Positions 10,056 to 20,491 of a stretch of 64,000 bases of DNA are shown one piece after another; positions within the stretch are counted from its first letter, which is position 1; each line of letters opens with the position of its first letter. The notes below the pieces were generated by a model. The model was not told the origin of the DNA and searched no databases. It saw nothing but the letters and a program-made list of their open reading frames with translations. Location of the stretch: contig NC_091293.1 in NCBI RefSeq assembly GCF_038502225.1, positions 5,625,216-5,689,215 on the forward strand, written 5' to 3'. This DNA comes from Cherax quadricarinatus (Eukaryota; Arthropoda; Malacostraca; Decapoda; Parastacidae). Both the position numbers and the translations under genes were made by a program.

Positions 10056-11152
10056 TTACCTGGAGGTTACCTGGAGGTTATTCCGGGGATCAACGCCCCC
10101 GCGGCCCGGTCCACGACCAGGCCTCCCGATGGATCAGGGCCTGATCAACTAGGCTGTTACTGCTGGCCGCACGCAGTCCGACGTACGAGCCACAGCCCGG
10201 CTGATCCGGCACCGACTTTAGGTATCTGTCCAGCTCTCTCTTGAAGGCAGCCATGGGTTTATTGGCAATTCCCCTAATGCTTGATGGGAGGCTGTTGAAC
10301 AGTTTTGGGCCCCGGACACTTATGGTGTTTTCTCTTAGTGTACCAATGGCGCCCCTACTTTTTATTGGCGGCATTTTGCATCGCCTGCCCAGTCTTTTAC
10401 TTTCGTAGGGAGTGATTTCTGTGTGCAGATTTGGGACCATTCCTTCCAAGATTTTCCAAGTGTAGATTATGATATATCTCTCCCTCCTGCGTTCCAACGA
10501 GTACAAGTCAAGTGCTTCCAAGCGTTCCCAGTAGTTAAGGTGCTTGACAGAACTTATACGTGCAGTAAAGGATCTCTGTACACTCTCTAGATCTGCGATT
10601 TCACCTGCTTTGTATGGAGATGTTAATGTACAGCAGTATTCCAGCCTAGAGAGAACAAGTGATTTGAAAAGGATCATCATGGGCTTGGCATCTCTCGTTT
10701 TGAAAGTTCTCATTATCCATCCTATCATTTTCTTTGCACGTGCGATCGTGGCACTGTTGTGATCCTTGAAAGTGAGATCCTCAGACATTACTACTCCCAG
10801 GTCCCTTACATTATTTTTCCGCTCTATTGTATGGCCGGAGTCAGTAGTATACTCTGTTCTAGTTATTATCTCCTACAGTTTTCCATAACGGAGTAGTTGG
10901 AATTTGTCCTCATTGAACATCATATTGTTTACCGTTGCCCACTGGAAAACTTTGTTTATATCTTCTTGGAGGTTAACCGCGTCCTCAGCAGATGACAGCC
11001 TCATGCAGATCCTAGTATCATCCGCAAAGGATGATACGGTGCTGTGGTGTATATCTCTGTTTATGTCTGATATGAGGATAAGGAATAAGATGGGGGAGAG
11101 TACTGTGCCTTGTGGAACAGAGCTCTTCACTATGGCAGAGTTACACGACCCT
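10056..11152 (-). pseudogene. LINE group 3 reverse transcriptase C-terminal part (CR1/L2-like)
   Basis: Minus-strand remnant starting inside the reverse transcriptase at motif B (VPQGTVLSPILFLIL), then motif C (SFADDTRI), the YW-rich thumb (LSRLEYCCTLTSPYKAGEI) and the C-terminus (RGPKLFNSLPSSIRGIANKP) to 10090. One in-frame TAG (10873-10875), where a glutamine is expected, splits it. The 3' end carries a tandem TTACCTGGAGG, the same as the fragments at 1488 and 1837. 5' truncated at about 11152. Confidence 0.75.
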
Positions 11153-11340
11153 TTCTAATTTTTGTGTCGTGTCACCCGACACTCACCGGGTTACCACACA
11201 GTAAACTTTACTGAATACTTCTGTATCCGTGTCACTGATACACAACGCTCACAGGATACAACACACATCCTGGCTTTCCTCGTGTCCGTGTCCTCTGACA
11301 CAGAGACCCACAGGTCTCTGAGGTCTGCTACAGAAGCCTT

Positions 11341-11495
11341 CAGCAGGTGTCCACAGATGTACACCGTGAGGCAGTCTGGTGAACCTCAAAGGCCAGTCAC
11401 CAGCAGGTGTATTCCGTGAAAGTCTAGTGACCACTGTCAAAGGCCATTCACCAGCAGGTGAATTCAGTGAAAGTCTGGTGACCACTGACAGTCAG
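11341..11495. repeat. About 51-bp tandem repeat, three copies
   Basis: The blocks start CAGCAGGTG and run through GAAAGTCTGGTGACCACTG; the second and third are about 90 percent alike and the first more diverged. It lies inside the 9582-11596 insertion, just before its right end. Confidence 0.6.
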
Positions 11496-11596
11496 GCCGG
11501 CTCAGCAGTCCCCACATTGGATATGATGACGTACCCCGTGGTACTGCCGGCCGGCAGGTTAACTACTTAACCACCCGTTAGGTAGGAGGTCGCAAC

Positions 11597-12375
11597 ATAA
11601 ACTATGCACGATTAGGGTCACAAATGACATGGTCCTTAGACAAATAGATAAATTAAAACCTAACAAATCCCCAAGCCCTGATGAACTGTACGCAAGAGTT
11701 CTAAAGAAAGGTGAAGAGGAGCTTAGCAAACCTTTGGCTAATCTTTTCAACATATCATTACAAACTGGCATAGTGCCAGATAAGTGGAAAATGGCAAATG
11801 TGATACCTATTTTCAAAGCAGGTGACAGGTCCTTATCTTCAAACTATAGACTAATAAGCCTAACCTCCATAATGGGAAAATTTATGGAATCAATAATTGC
11901 CAAGGTAATTCATAGCCATCTTGAAAAGCATAAATTGATCAACGAATCTCAACACGGTTTTGCAAAAGGACGCTCTTTATTAACTTTTTTCACTAAGGTA
12001 TTTGAGGTGGTAGATTATGGTAATGAATATGATATTGTGTATATGGACTTCAGTAAGGCTTTCGATAGAGTCCCACATCAGAGACTATTGAGGAAAATTA
12101 AGGCACATGGAATAGAAGGAGAAACTTTTTCCTGGATAGAGGCATGGATGACAGATAGGCTGCAGAGAGTTTGCATAAATAAGGAGAAATCAGAGTGGGG
12201 AAGCATTACGAGCGGTGTTCCACAGGGGTCAGTGTTGGGCCCGTTGTTGTTCACAATCTACATAAACGACATACTGAGGGAATAAATAGCAATATAAGCA
12301 AGTTTGCCGATGAACCCAAAATAAGCCGACGAATTCATTCTGACGAGGATATTAGAGCATTCCAGGAAGATTTAA
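11597..12375 (+). pseudogene. CR1 group 1 reverse transcriptase fragment (outer copy, piece 3)
   Basis: Palm and fingers of a CR1 reverse transcriptase: LKPNKSPSPDELYARVLK, NYRLISLTSIMGKFMES, motif A YMDFSKAFDRVPHQ, motif [15 protein letters not shown] frameshift near 12280 puts motif C in the next frame, where it reads KFADEPKIS instead of KFADDTKI: the second catalytic aspartate is lost. It stops at GGAAGATTTAA, where the minus-strand CR1 was inserted. Confidence 0.8.
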
Positions 12376-12774
12376 GATCATAAGAACATAAGAAAGGAGG
12401 AACACTGCAGCAGGCCTGTTGGCCCATACTAGGCAGGTCCTTTACAATTCATCCAATTAACAGAACATTTGCCCAACCCAGTTTTCAATGCTACCCAAGA
12501 AATAAGCTCTGATGTGCAAGTCCCACTCAAATCCAACCCCTCCCGCTCATGTACTTATCCATCCTAAATTTGAAACTACCCAAAGTCCCAGCCTCAATAA
12601 CCCAACTAGGTAGACTGTTCCACTCATCAACTACCCTATTTCCAAACCAATACTTTCCTATGTCCTTTCTAAATCTAAACTTATCTAATTTAAATCCATT
12701 GCTGCGGGTTCTCTCTTGGAGAGATATCCTCAAGACCTTATTAATACCTATCCTCCACTTATACACTTCGATCA
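12376..12774 (-). pseudogene. CR1 group 2 ORF2 C-terminus and 3' UTR (minus copy)
   Basis: 3' end of the minus-strand CR1: tail (CATAAGAA repeats), 3' UTR, then the ORF2 C-terminus (DIGKYWFGNRVVDEWNSLPS; final LDKYMSGRGWI) ending at 12527. Three codons are missing (GINKVLRIS where other copies read GINKGDINKVLRMS). It ends at the 10-bp duplicated site ACTTCGATCA (12765-12774). Confidence 0.8.
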
Positions 12775-13632
12775 TGTGTACGAATGGTATATAATACCGA
12801 CAAGATGAGAGTAAGACACATGTGCAACATCTGGGTATCTTTATTGTAGACGTTTGGTAATCAGTCCCTCAACCTAGGAGTAGGTGCGAACAGCACCATA
12901 GTCGTGGAGATTCTGAAGCAGAAGAAAGAATCCTGGCGCTTATATAGTAATGTCAGGTGTAGCAGACGAGGGCATATTCACTGGTAGGCGGGATTCCCCA
13001 GTGGAAGTAGGTCCTTCCCAAAGAGATGGGTTAGTTGTAGTAGTAGTTGTCGTAGCCGAGAAGGTTATGTACATGTCCTCAGAATTAAGATTCCATGATG
13101 TTGCAGTGTCTGACAAGTTGTGTACGAATGGTATATAATACCGACAAGATGAGAGTAAGACATATGTGCAACATCTGGGTATCTTTTTGTAGACAGATGT
13201 TGCACATGTGTCTTACTCTCATCTTGTCGGTATTATATACCATTCGTACACAACTTGTCAGACACTGCAACATCATGGAAACTTAATTCTGAGGACATGT
13301 ACATAACCTTCTCGGCTACGACAACTACTACTACAACTAACCCATCTCTTTGGGAAGGACCTACTTCCACTGGGGAATCCCGCCTACCAGTGAATATGCC
13401 CTCGTCTGCTACACCTGACATTACTATATAAGCGCCAGGATTCTTTCTTCTGCTTCAGAATCTCCACGACTATGGTGCTGTTCGCACCTACTCCTAGGTT
13501 GAGGGACTGATTACCTCATCTTCTGTACATATTTCTACTGTCTTCAAGTTATGTCCTAGAATTTGTGTTGATAAAGCCACTGGATGGCGAAACGTCTACA
13601 ATAAAGATACCCAGATGTTGCACATGTGTCTT
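12775..13632. mobile_element. Palindromic hammerhead-like element with 10-bp target duplication
   Basis: 858 bases flanked by ACTTCGATCA (12765-12774 and 13633-13642) inside the CR1 ORF2. The two halves are inverted copies of one repeat unit: the left contains TGCAACATCTGGGTATCTTT twice and the right its reverse complement. The centre is about 13179-13193. The left arm has lost about 90 bases including its ribozyme-like core; the right arm keeps a degenerate one (13568-13592). No coding capacity. The same design recurs at 31414-31962 and 4715-9293 with other sub-family sequences. Confidence 0.8.
13568..13592 (+). ncRNA. Degenerate hammerhead-like motif
   Basis: Reads UUGAUAA where CUGAUGA is expected, then GCCA/UGGC helix II and GAAACGUC. 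The stretch after GUC (UACAA) can pair with UUGUG upstream, so helix I is kept although two core bases have changed. It is probably not catalytic. AATAAAGATACCC follows, as in the other units. Confidence 0.35.
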
Positions 13633-14405
13633 ACTTCGATCAGGTCTCCCCTCATTCTTCGTCTAACAAGTGAATGTAACTTAAGAGTCTTCAATCTTTC
13701 TTCATAAGGAAGATTTCTAATGCTATGTATTAATTTAGTCATCCTACGCTGAATGTTTTCTAACGAATTTATGTCCATTCTGTAATATGGAGACCAGAAT
13801 TGAGCTGCATAATCTAGGTGAGGCCTTACTAATGATGTATAAAGCTGCAGTATGACCTCTGGACTTCTGTTGCTTACACTTCTTGTTATAAATCCCAGTA
13901 ATCTATTTGCCTTATTACGTACGCTTATGCATTGCTGTCTTGGTTTAAGGCCGCTGCTCACCACAACCCCCAAGTCCCTTTCGCAATCTGTATGGCTAAG
14001 TTCTACATCATTTAACTTATAAGTGCTATGGTTATGGACACTCCCGAGCTTCAGAACCTTGCATTTATCTATATTGAACTGCATCTGCCACTTTTCTGAC
14101 CAAGAATATAGTTTGTTTAAATCCTCCTGAAGTTCCCTAACATCTACGTTTGAATCAATTATCCTACCTATCTTTGTGTCATCGGCGAATTTGCTCATAT
14201 CACTAGTAATTCCTTCATCAAGATCATTGATTTATATTATAAACAACAACGGGCCCAAGACTGATCCCTGTGGAACGCCACTTGTTACTGATCCCCACTC
14301 GGATTTAACCCCATTTATGGACACTTTCTGCTTCCTGTCTGTGAGCCATGACTCGATCCACGAGAGCACTTTTCCCCCAATGCCATGAGCTTCCACTTTC
14401 TTTAG
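13633..14405 (-). pseudogene. CR1 group 2 reverse transcriptase part (minus copy, middle piece)
   Basis: Reads on the minus strand from the [17 protein letters not shown] region through motif B and KFADDTKIGRIIDSN (motif C) to the thumb (LVRPHLDYAAQFWSP) and LVRRRMRGDLIEV. An in-frame stop near 14230 separates motif B from motif C. It breaks at 14405 where the + strand CR1 starts. Confidence 0.75.
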
Positions 14406-14406
14406 A

Positions 14407-14605
14407 GCGGTGATGTGTACTTAGCTCAGTGGTGACGTGTACTTAACAGTGGTGACGTGTACTTAGCCAGTGGTGACGTGTACTTAGCTTGAGTGGTGAC
14501 GTGTACTTAGCTCAGTGGTGACGTGTACTTAGCTCAGTGGTGACGTGTACTTAGCTGAGAGTGGTGACGTGTACTTAGTTAGTGGTGACGTGTACTTAGC
14601 TCTGT
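14407..14605 (+). promoter_or_regulatory. CR1 5' UTR promoter-like monomers, about nine copies
   Basis: About nine 20-24 base repeats of GTGGTGACGTGTACTTAGCT lie directly upstream of ORF1. Each contains TGACGT, the half-site bound by CREB/ATF-type factors. Two copies occur in the minus-strand CR1 (28209-28249) and about half a copy at 55090. Tandem 5' monomers act as promoters in some LINEs (mouse L1), so a promoter role is inferred here. Confidence 0.6.
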
Positions 14606-14644
14606 GAAGACCTGTTTGTGTGCTCTCTGTGAAACTGAACCAGG

Positions 14645-15597
14645 ATGCCCTCTCTTGAGCAACTTTACCAGCAGCTGAGAGAAGAGCTCAGAGTTGCTAA
14701 GATGGAGATACGGCGATTAACGGAGGAGAACAAGAGGATTCGTAGTAATCCTCCTGTTGTGAGTCCCCAGGTTAAGAGGGGAGCTTGGACAGTGGCCGGG
14801 CAACATGGAACCAAGCTGAAGATCAAGAAAACGGTTGGAGAGGCAGAAACAACGAGAAACCAGAAGACTACCGTGGAAACTTCCAACCCATTCTCGGTGC
14901 TACCCGACGAATGTGAGTGTTCTACTGGGAATGCCACAACGAGCACCAAAAAAGCATTGGTAGGCGTGAGTGAGACATCCCTAGAAACCCCAACGAAGAC
15001 CATCGAGAACGTCTTGACGAATTCTACAAGTGGTGTAATGCTACCTGGCGAATGTGAGTCGACTACTCGTAGCATCACGACGGACGACGCCAAGGAAGGT
15101 AAAAACATTGTTGTTGTTGGGGATAGCCAGATTAGGTACATGGATAGGGCATTCTGCTTGAAGGATAGGAGTAGGAGGCAGAGAGTGTGTTTTCCTGGGG
15201 CTGGGATGAAGGATATTGTTAGCCATCTGGATGACATCATGAGAGGTAATGGGAGCAATCCTATTATCTGTCTCAGTGCTGGAGGCAACGATGTTGGCAG
15301 ACGTAGGAGTGAGGACCTGATTAGCAGGTATAGGTCAGCAATAGAGATAATTAGGAGGAAGGGTGGGAAACCTGTCATATGTGGCATTTTGCCAAGGAGA
15401 GGAGTTGGAAATAAATGGTTGTCCAGAGCAATTGGTGTCAATTGCTGGCTGGACAAATACTGTAAGGAAAATGCGGTAACATTCATTGACAACTGGGACC
15501 TCTTCTACGGCAGAAGTGACATGTATGCCAGGGATGGGGTTCACTTATCTAGGTGTGGGGTGGGAGCACTGGCCAACGCAGTGGAGGGAGCTGTTAT
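14645..15597 (+). pseudogene. CR1 group 2 ORF1 (coiled coil plus SGNH), broken near its end by the array
   Basis: The ATG sits 40 bases after the last 5' monomer. Residues 1-35 form a coiled-coil-like segment (LYQQLREELRVAKMEIRRL). A variable Ser/Thr linker follows and then an SGNH esterase domain with VVVGDSQIRYMDRAF, ICLSAGGNDVG and DGVHLSRCGV. The linker is about 50 residues longer than in the copy at 55144 because the LPDECE...TTGN segment is duplicated. The last codons (VEGAVRTLN in the intact copy) are replaced after VEGAV by the repeat array. Confidence 0.8.
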
Positions 15598-18500
15598 GCA
15601 ACAGTTAGACATCTTTATTCCGAAACGTTTCGCCTACACAGTAGGCTTCTTCAGTCGAATACAGAAAGTAGGCAGGAGCAGTAGAGATGTGAAGACGATG
15701 TAATCAGTCCATCACCCTTAAAGTCGTAGAATTTGAGGTTGTCAGTCCCTCGGCCTGGAGAAGTTCAGTTCCATAGTCAGGAACTATCTGAAGATCAAGC
15801 GACAGTGCGGAGACTTAAATACTGTCGGAAGGAGAGGTGCAGGTAGTAGTAGTAGTAGTAGTAGTGAGAGGCAACTGAGAGGTCATGTCCCTCTCAGATC
15901 CAACCCTTCTCACTTGAAAAGCTTGTCCAAGGTGTTTTCTGTACCAAGATGCCACGTGTTGCAGTGTCTGACAAGATGAACATCAAAATGGTATACAATA
16001 CCGACAGGTTGTTAGGTAAGACACATATGCAACAGTTAGACATCTTTATTCCGAAACGTTTCGCCTACACAGTAGGCTTCTTCAGTCGAATACAGAAAGT
16101 AGGCAGGAGCAGTAGAGATGTGAAGACGATGTAATCAGTCCATCACCCTTAAAGTCGTAGAATTTGAGGTTGTCAGTCCCTCGGCCTGGAGAAGTTCAGT
16201 TCCATAGTCAGGAACTATCTGAAGATCAAGCGACAGTGCGGAGACTTAAATACTGTCGGAAGGAGAGGTGCAGGTTAGTAGTAGTAGTAGTAGTAGTAGT
16301 GAGAGGCAACTGAGAGGTCATGTCCCTCTCAGATCCAACCCTTCTCACTTGAAAAGCTTGTCCAAGGTGTTTTCTGTACCAAGATGCCACGTGTTGCAGT
16401 GTCTGACAAGATGAACATCAAAATGGTATACAATACCGACAGGTTGTTAGGTAAGACACATATGCAACAGTTAGACATCTTTATTCCGAAACGTTTCGCC
16501 TACACAGTAGGCTTCTTCAGTCGAATACAGAAAGTAGGCAGGAGCAGTAGAGATGTGAAGACGATGTAATCAGTCCATCACCCTTAAAGTCGTAGAATTT
16601 GAGGTTGTCAGTCCCTCGGCCTGGAGAAGTTCAGTTCCATAGTCAGGAACTATCTGAAGATCAAGCGACAGTGCGGAGGCTTAAATACTGTCGGAAGGAG
16701 AGGTGCAGGGTAGTAGTAGTAGTAGTAGTAGTGAGAGGCAACTGAGAGGTCATGTCCCTCTCAGATCCAACCCTTCTCACTTGAAAAGCTTGTCCAAGGT
16801 GTTTTCTGTACCAAGATGCCACGTGTTGCAGTGTCTGACAAGATGAACATCAAAATGGTATACAATACCGACAGGTTGTTAGGTAAGACACATATGCAAC
16901 AGTTAGACATCTTTATTCCGAAACGTTTCGCCTACACAGTAGGCTTCTTCAGTCGAATACAGAAAGTAGGCAGGAGCAGTAGAGATGTGAAGACGATGTA
17001 ATCAGTCCATCACCCTTAAAGTCGTAGAATTTGAGGTTGTCAGTCCCTCGGCCTGGAGAAGTTCAGTTCCATAGTCAGGAACTATCTGAAGATCAAGCGA
17101 CAGTGCGGAGGCTTAAATACTGTCGGAAGGAGAGGTGCAGGTAGTAGTAGTAGTAGTAGTAGTAGTGAGAGGCAACTGAGAGGTCATGTCCCTCTCAGAT
17201 CCAACCCTTCTCACTTGAAAAGCTTGTCCAAGGTGTTTTCTGTACCAAGATGCCACGTGTTGCAGTGTCTGACAAGATGAACATCAAAATGGTATACAAT
17301 ACCGACAGGTTGTTAGGTAAGACACATATGCAACAGTTAGACATCTTTATTCCGAAACGTTTCGCCTACACAGTAGGCTTCTTCAGTCGAATACAGAAAG
17401 TAGGCAGGAGCAGTAGAGATGTGAAGACGATGTAATCAGTCCATCACCCTTAAAGTCGTAGAATTTGAGGTTGTCAGTCCCTCGGCCTGGAGAAGTTCAG
17501 TTCCATAGTCAGGAACTATCTGAAGATCAAGCGACAGTGCGGAGGCTTAAATACTGTCGGAAGGAGAGGTGCAGGGTAGTAGTAGTAGTAGTAGTAGTGA
17601 GAGGCAACTGAGAGGTCATGTCCCTCTCAGATCCAACCCTTCTCACTTGAAAAGCTTGTCCAAGGTGTTTTCTGTACCAAGATGCCACGTGTTGCAGTGT
17701 CTGACAAGATGAACATCAAAATGGTATACAATACCGACAGGTTGTTAGGTAAGACACATATGCAACAGTTAGACATCTTTATTCCGAAACGTTTCGCCTA
17801 CACAGTAGGCTTCTTCAGTCGAATACAGAAAGTAGGCAGGAGCAGTAGAGATGTGAAGACGATGTAATCAGTCCATCACCCTTAAAGTCGTAGAATTTGA
17901 GGTTGTCAGTCCCTCGGCCTGGAGAAGTTCAGTTCCATAGTCAGGAACTATCTGAAGATCAAGCGACAGTGCGGAGGCTTAAATACTGTCGGAAGGAGAG
18001 GTGCAGTAGTAGTAGTAGTAGTAGTAGTAGTGAGAGGCAACTGAGAGGTCATGTCCCTCTCAGATCCAACCCTTCTCACTTGAAAAGCTTGTCCAAGGTG
18101 TTTTCTGTACCAAGATGCCACGTGTTGCAGTGTCTGACAAGATGAACATCAAAATGGTATACAATACCGACAGGTTGTTAGGTAAGACACATATGCAACA
18201 GTTAGACATCTTTATTCCGAAACGTTTCGCCTACACAGTAGGCTTCTTCAGTCGAATACAGAAAGTAGGCAGGAGCAGTAGAGATGTGAAGACGATGTAA
18301 TCAGTCCATCACCCTTAAAGTCGTAGAATTTGAGGTTGTCAGTCCCTCGGCCTGGAGAAGTTCAGTTCCATAGTCAGGAACTATCTGAAGATCAAGCGAC
18401 AGTGCGGAGGCTTAAATACTGTCGGAAGGAGAGGTGCAGGGTAGTAGTAGTAGTAGTAGTAGTGAGAGGCAACTGAGAGGTCATGTCCCTCTCAGATCCA

Positions 18501-20491
18501 ACCCTTCTCACTTGAAAAGCTTGTCCAAGGTGTTTTCTGTACCAAGATGCCACGTGTTGCAGTGTCTGACAAGATGAACATCAAAATGGTATACAATACC
18601 GACAGGTTGTTAGGTAAGACACATATGCAACAGTTAGACATCTTTATTCCGAAACGTTTCGCCTACACAGTAGGCTTCTTCAGTCGAATACAGAAAGTAG
18701 GCAGGAGCAGTAGAGATGTGAAGACGATGTAATCAGTCCATCACCCTTAAAGTCGTAGAATTTGAGGTTGTCAGTCCCTCGGCCTGGAGAAGTTCAGTTC
18801 CATAGTCAGGAACTATCTGAAGATCAAGCGACAGTGCGGAGGCTTAAATACTGTCGGAAGGAGAGGTGCAGTGTAGTAGTAGTAGTAGTAGTAGTGAGAG
18901 GCAACTGAGAGGTCATGTCCCTCTCAGATCCAACCCTTCTCACTTGAAAAGCTTGTCCAAGGTGTTTTCTGTACCAAGATGCCACGTGTTGCAGTGTCTG
19001 ACAAGATGAACATCAAAATGGTATACAATACCGACAGGTTGTTAGGTAAGACACATATGCAACAGTTAGACATCTTTATTCCGAAACGTTTCGCCTACAC
19101 AGTAGGCTTCTTCAGTCGAATACAGAAAGTAGGCAGGAGCAGTAGAGATGTGAAGACGATGTAATCAGTCCATCACCCTTAAAGTCGTAGAATTTGAGGT
19201 TGTCAGTCCCTCGGCCTGGAGAAGTTCAGTTCCATAGTCAGGAACTATCTGAAGATCAAGCGACAGTGCGGAGGCTTAAATACTGTCGGAAGGAGAGGTG
19301 CAGGTAGTAGTAGTAGTAGTAGTAGTAGTGAGAGGCAACTGAGAGGTCATGTCCCTCTCAGATCCAACCCTTCTCACTTGAAAAGCTTGTCCAAGGTGTT
19401 TTCTGTACCAAGATGCCACGTGTTGCAGTGTCTGACAAGATGAACATCAAAATGGTATACAATACCGACAGGTTGTTAGGTAAGACACATATGCAACAGT
19501 TAGACATCTTTATTCCGAAACGTTTCGCCTACACAGTAGGCTTCTTCAGTCGAATACAGAAAGTAGGCAGGAGCAGTAGAGATGTGAAGACGATGTAATC
19601 AGTCCATCACCCTTAAAGTCGTAGAATTTGAGGTTGTCAGTCCCTCGGCCTGGAGAAGTTCAGTTCCATAGTCAGGAACTATCTGAAGATCAAGCGACAG
19701 TGCGGAGGCTTAAATACTGTCGGAAGGAGAGGTGCAGGTAGTAGTAGTAGTAGTAGTAGTAGTGAGAGGCAACTGAGAGGTCATGTCCCTCTCAGATCCA
19801 ACCCTTCTCACTTGAAAAGCTTGTCCAAGGTGTTTTCTGTACCAAGATGCCACGTGTTGCAGTGTCTGACAAGATGAACATCAAAATGGTATACAATACC
19901 GACAGGTTGTTAGGTAAGACACATATGCAACAGTTAGACATCTTTATTCCGAAACGTTTCGCCTACACAGTAGGCTTCTTCAGTCGAATACAGAAAGTAG
20001 GCAGGAGCAGTAGAGATGTGAAGACGATGTAATCAGTCCATCACCCTTAAAGTCGTAGAATTTGAGGTTGTCAGTCCCTCGGCCTGGAGAAGTTCAGTTC
20101 CATAGTCAGGAACTATCTGAAGATCAAGCGACAGTGCGGAGGCTTAAATACTGTCGGAAGGAGAGGTGCAGGGTAGAAGTAGTAGTAGTAGTAGTAGTGA
20201 GAGGCAACTGAGAGGTCATGTCCCTCTCAGATCCAACCCTTCTCACTTGAAAAGCTTGTCCAAGGTGTTTTCTGTACCAAGATGCCACGTGTTGCAGTGT
20301 CTGACAAGATGAACATCAAAATGGTATACAATACCGACAGGTTGTTAGGTAAGACACATATGCAACAGTTAGACATCTTTATTCCGAAACGTTTCGCCTA
20401 CACAGTAGGCTTCTTCAGTCGAATACAGAAAGTAGGCAGGAGCAGTAGAGATGTGAAGACGATGTAATCAGTCCATCACCCTTAAAGTCGT
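15595..20491 (-). repeat. Tandem array of about 433-bp hammerhead-like units (12 cores)
   Basis: Twelve copies of the core and eleven complete inter-core units repeat with spacings of 432-435 bases and are almost identical. Most length variation is in an internal (TAG/GTA)n run and the bases just before it. The first two complete units read GCGGAGACTTA and the rest GCGGAGGCTTA. On the minus strand every unit has CUGAAGA, helix II GCCUAC/UGU/GUAGGC, GAAAC and then AATAAAGATG. The 61-codon frame repeated in each unit (start ATGCCACGTGTTGC) is a by-product. Such homogeneity implies recent amplification or ongoing gene conversion. Confidence 0.9.
15627..15654 (-). ncRNA. Hammerhead-ribozyme-like core of the array (representative of 12)
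   Basis: CUGAAGA (15648-15654) fits the CUGANGA box, then one extra A, a six-pair helix II and GAAAC (15627-15631). UAUUCGA upstream pairs with UCG(G)AAUA directly after GUU, giving a seven-pair helix I with one bulged G. Helix III is limited to AC/GU without a loop. Predicted cleavage would follow GUU. The extra A and tiny helix III make activity uncertain; cleavage as a dimer is possible. Confidence 0.5.

Larger units (their letters stand above)
9582..11596. mobile_element. 2.0-kb insertion of unknown class with 9-bp target duplication
   Basis: Bounded by ATAAACTAT at 9573-9581 and 11597-11605, and it interrupts the outer CR1 exactly there. It contains a later LINE (10056-11152). The remaining roughly 0.9 kb has no reading frame and no terminal inverted repeats that I can see. 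Read on the minus strand it would start TGTTGCGACC, as an LTR might, but the other end lacks a matching CA. A solo LTR or a degenerate DNA transposon are both possible. Confidence 0.55.

Noticed and set aside
12376..15597. A twin-priming inversion joining the minus and plus CR1 pieces at 14405
   Set aside because: The plus copy has its own complete 3' end at 25415 and the minus copy resumes exactly at 25417, so nesting explains the junction better.
15949..20467. A 61-codon frame repeated eleven times in the array
   Set aside because: It spans the hammerhead-like core in antisense and is identical only because the units are identical. No known domain.
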